Shown in pieces: positions 61,974-64,000 of a stretch of DNA of 64,000 bases. The stretch's first letter is position 1. The number at the start of each line of letters is the position of its first letter. The notes beneath the pieces were generated by a model. That model made no database searches. It saw only the letters and a program-made list of their open reading frames with translations, and was not told the origin of the DNA. Source of the DNA: Bacteroidales bacterium (GTDB lineage: Bacteria > Bacteroidota > Bacteroidia > Bacteroidales > Rikenellaceae). The stretch is from NCBI GenBank assembly GCA_910575495.1, contig CAJTFS010000002.1, positions 124,001 through 188,000 on the forward strand. Direction: 5' to 3'. Made by a program: the position numbers and the translations under genes.

Positions 61974-63233
61974 CTATACCTTCACCTTGATGATCTGATT
62001 CCAGTCGGTCGTGTAGCGGCGCGAAAGATGGTTGCGGTTCATCTTGAAAGGGTCCGGCCCTTCGGCCGCGGTCATGATCTTGTGTCTTCCGTAAACGGCA
62101 TTGAGCCGGTCCATCGCCGACATCAGACGGTCGTGCTTGCGCCGGTCGGTCGCATCGAACAGATCGCATTGCAGTCCTTCGGTCGAATGCAGGTCGGAGA
62201 GTAGCACTCCGGCCCTTTTGTAGCCGTATCCTTTGCGGTAGATCGACCGCAGCAGCTCCGTCGCGCGGGCCGTCAGTTCCAGCGTGCTGTCGGTCAGTAC
62301 GGAGAGTTTCTGTATCCGGTTTTCATAGTATTGCGGGCTGTTTTCCTTGTGGCGGTCGGTAAGGATGAACACCCCTATTTCGCCGCAGACGCTCTTCTGG
62401 CGGCGCAGTTTTTCGGCGTTCGCCGCCGTGTATTGCGCTATGCGGCGGTGCAGCTCCTCGTAATCGTCGACGTCGCGGTCGAACGTGCGGGTGGTGGCGA
62501 TCCGCTTCTTGGCCGCCGGCATCTCTTCGAACCCTATGCACGCCCGGCCCTGCAGTTCGTTCCACATGCGCAGCCCTCCCACGTGCATCTTGCGGCGCAC
62601 CCATTCTTCCGGCAGTTGCGTGAAGTCCCAGGCCGTACGTACGCCGTGGACTCCCAACACTTGCAGCCAGCGCGGCCCCACACCCCACACGTCGCTGATC
62701 GGAAACCGCCGCAGCACCTTTTCGATGTCTTGCGGACGATACATGCGGCAGCAGCCGTCGAGTTTCGGATATTGTTTGCAGAGTTTAGACGCTATTTTGG
62801 CCAGCGTCTTGGTCGGTGCGATGCCGATGCTCACCGGAATCCCCGTCTGCCGCCGGACCGTTCGGGCCAGCCGGTGGCCGAATGCGTCGAGACGGCCCGA
62901 CTCCATGCCCGAGAGATCCAGGAACGCCTCGTCGATCGAGTAGATTTCCGTTGCCGGCACGAAACTCCGCAGCAGGTTCATCACCCGCCGCGACATGTCG
63001 CCGTAGAGTGCGAAGTTCGCCGAGAAGACCGCCACGTCATGTTGCCGCAGCAGTTCGCGCAGTTGATAGTAGGGATGTCCCATCCGGATTCCCAGGCGCT
63101 TGGCTTCGTTCGAGCGGGCGATCACGCAGCCGTCGTTGTTCGACAGCACGATGACCGGCCGTCCTTCGAGCGAGGGATCGAAGACCCTTTCGCACGAAGC
63201 ATAGAAGTTGTTGCAGTCGCACAGCCCGTACAT
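61974..63233 (-). CDS. umuC: Y-family DNA polymerase, UmuC subunit of Pol V
   Basis: A 419-residue translesion polymerase. The active site has [19 protein letters not shown] (~2-20, first carboxylate and F-Y-A-S-C-E steric gate region), [19 protein letters not shown] (~27-45) and [10 protein letters not shown] (~98-107, catalytic D-E). The C-terminal UmuC-type domain ends [19 protein letters not shown]. It lies 3 nt after umuD, a standard SOS-type operon. Confidence 0.95.
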   Translation of the reverse strand: MYGLCDCNNFYASCERVFDPSLEGRPVIVLSNNDGCVIARSNEAKRLGIRMGHPYYQLRELLRQHDVAVFSANFALYGDMSRRVMNLLRSFVPATEIYSIDEAFLDLSGMESGRLDAFGHRLARTVRRQTGIPVSIGIAPTKTLAKIASKLCKQYPKLDGCCRMYRPQDIEKVLRRFPISDVWGVGPRWLQVLGVHGVRTAWDFTQLPEEWVRRKMHVGGLRMWNELQGRACIGFEEMPAAKKRIATTRTFDRDVDDYEELHRRIAQYTAANAEKLRRQKSVCGEIGVFILTDRHKENSPQYYENRIQKLSVLTDSTLELTARATELLRSIYRKGYGYKRAGVLLSDLHSTEGLQCDLFDATDRRKHDRLMSAMDRLNAVYGRHKIMTAAEGPDPFKMNRNHLSRRYTTDWNQIIKVKV

Positions 63234-63236
63234 GCT

Positions 63237-63674
63237 TCAGACATGTTTGACCACCCAGTGGACCACGCCCCACACGCCGAATTCGTCGCCGCGGCGGATT
63301 TCGATGGTCCTGTATTTCGGATTGGCCGGCACGAGCAGCACGCGCTGCGGTTCGATGCGTACCCGTTTCAGCGTGAATTCTCCGTCGACGTGGACCACCG
63401 CCAAGCAGCCGTCGTAAGGCTCTGCGGCCTTGTCCACAACCAGGATGTCGCCTTCGACGATCCCTTCGTCCTTCATCGAGTCGCCTTCCACCCGCGCAAA
63501 GAACGTCGCGTCGGGATGTTTGACAACCAGCCGGTTCAGATCGAGCGATCCTTCCGTGAAGTCGTCGGCCGGCGACGGGAATCCCGCGTGCACCGTGCTT
63601 CCGCTCAGCGGCAGATCGGTCGGAGCGTCGGTTTCGGGTCGAAAGAATGCAAAAGGCGGTTGTTCGGACTTCAT
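63237..63674 (-). CDS. umuD: UmuD-type translesion protein (S24 peptidase)
   Basis: A 145-residue self-cleaving partner of UmuC. The catalytic Ser is in RVEGDSMKDEGI and the catalytic Lys in FTLKRVRI, with VHAGFPSPADDF providing the Ala-Gly autocleavage site near residue 30. The start at 63674 gives the usual length; the upstream ATG at 63737 adds 21 atypical residues. I cannot identify a LexA-type box upstream with confidence. Confidence 0.93.
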   Translation of the reverse strand: MKSEQPPFAFFRPETDAPTDLPLSGSTVHAGFPSPADDFTEGSLDLNRLVVKHPDATFFARVEGDSMKDEGIVEGDILVVDKAAEPYDGCLAVVHVDGEFTLKRVRIEPQRVLLVPANPKYRTIEIRRGDEFGVWGVVHWVVKHV

Positions 63675-63798
63675 GGCGAATCGGTTTCCGATTCCGAAGA
63701 CAAAAACCGGGCCCGCCTGCCGCCTTTGTCCCGCCAATGCTTCCGGAACTCCGGTCTCCCCGGCCCCATCGAATGTTAGTCACCGAACACGCCTGCAG

Positions 63799-63834
63799 AA
63801 ACGGGCGGACGCTCCGAAGAACGTCCGCCCGTTT
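63799..63834 (-). terminator. Terminator after the aminotransferase gene
   Basis: ACGGGCGGACG (63801-63811) pairs with CGTCCGCCCGT (63822-63832), an 11-bp GC-rich stem, with a short T run on the minus strand. Confidence 0.75.
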
Positions 63835-63854
63835 GTCATTTTCCGCGTTATCTC

Positions 63855-64000
63855 TTACTTGCGGAACTTCGCTACGATGTTGTCCGTGGCTTTCTTCAGC
63901 AGTTCTTCGGGGCAGCAGAGCGTAATGCGGATATAGTGCTTGCCTTCGGAGCCGAAGATACCGCCCGGCGTAAGGAAGACGTCGCATTTCTCCATCACTT
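63855..64000 (-). CDS. Class I/II aminotransferase, C-terminal part
   Basis: Only the last ~48 codons are in the window; the gene continues past the right edge. The visible sequence includes CDVFLTPGGIFGSEGKHYIRI, with the tail-end block L-T-P-G-x-x-F-G-x-x-G-x-x-Y-I-R-I that holds the substrate carboxylate-binding Arg in fold-type I aminotransferases (aspartate or LL-diaminopimelate type), then LCCPEELLKKATDNIVAKFRK. The precise substrate cannot be assigned. Confidence 0.8.
   Translation of the reverse strand, partial: VMEKCDVFLTPGGIFGSEGKHYIRITLCCPEELLKKATDNIVAKFRK

Overview
The window looks like a chromosomal segment of a GC-rich gut Bacteroidales, most probably Alistipes or a close relative (Rikenellaceae). 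Many genes are preceded by the Bacteroidetes-type promoter (TTTG, about 20 nt, TAnnTTTG) and lack obvious Shine-Dalgarno sequences. Gene families are Bacteroidales-like: long NusB, 671-residue HutU, DUF3822, DUF1893 and LAB_N proteins. The genus is inferred from gene content and base composition, not from a database search.

Layout. 1-2.5 kb: end of a lipid/surface-glycan glycosyltransferase operon. 2.6-7.7 kb: DUF486 protein, HAD phosphatase, ybaK and the dTDP-L-rhamnose operon rfbA-C-D-B. 7.7-12.2 kb: TspO, miaA, a phospho-sugar transferase, a candidate invertible promoter bounded by 18-bp inverted repeats, and a tyrosine recombinase gene broken by one in-frame TGA. 12.4-17.7 kb: housekeeping genes (cobalamin adenosyltransferase, flavoprotein, nusB, DUF1573 lipoprotein, potassium-channel-like protein). 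17.7-18.1 kb: tRNA-Lys with a duplicated 3' flank. 18.2-23.8 kb: carboxy(nor)spermidine dehydrogenase and decarboxylase, a cysteate-synthase-like enzyme and a pectate lyase. 24-26 kb: TonB-dependent receptor. 26.2-32.7 kb: histidine degradation operon ftcD-hutU-hutH-hutI. 32.9-39 kb: AraC regulator and a five-gene TonB receptor/ECF/flavodoxin/aldo-keto reductase operon, with matching 21-bp-spaced operator-like sites at both ends. 39.2-48 kb: nitroreductase, ROK protein, tRNA-Asp, rsmD block, RecD-like helicase, and two genes with one-base frameshifts at C runs. 48.2-56 kb: mutS, WG-repeat protein, udk, gyrB, ftsE. 56.2-56.8 kb: tmRNA with a duplicated 3' flank. 56.9-64 kb: cyclophilin lipoprotein, purT, small exported or membrane proteins, a TPR regulator, umuDC and the end of an aminotransferase.

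Three parts deserve most attention. (1) The 10.57-12.16 kb switch: a promoter lies between two inverted recombinase-like sites, next to a sugar transferase on one side and a recombinase on the other. As read, the promoter points away from the sugar transferase, and the recombinase has lost its catalytic tyrosine to a nonsense codon, so the switch appears locked OFF. (2) tRNA-Lys and tmRNA are each followed by a related ~90-nt core element and then by a partial copy of the RNA gene's own 3' end starting at the T-loop. This looks like a family of short elements targeted to RNA-gene 3' ends. (3) Operator-like direct repeats at 32.79 kb and 38.57 kb link the AraC gene to an operon that pairs an exported flavodoxin with an outer-membrane receptor.
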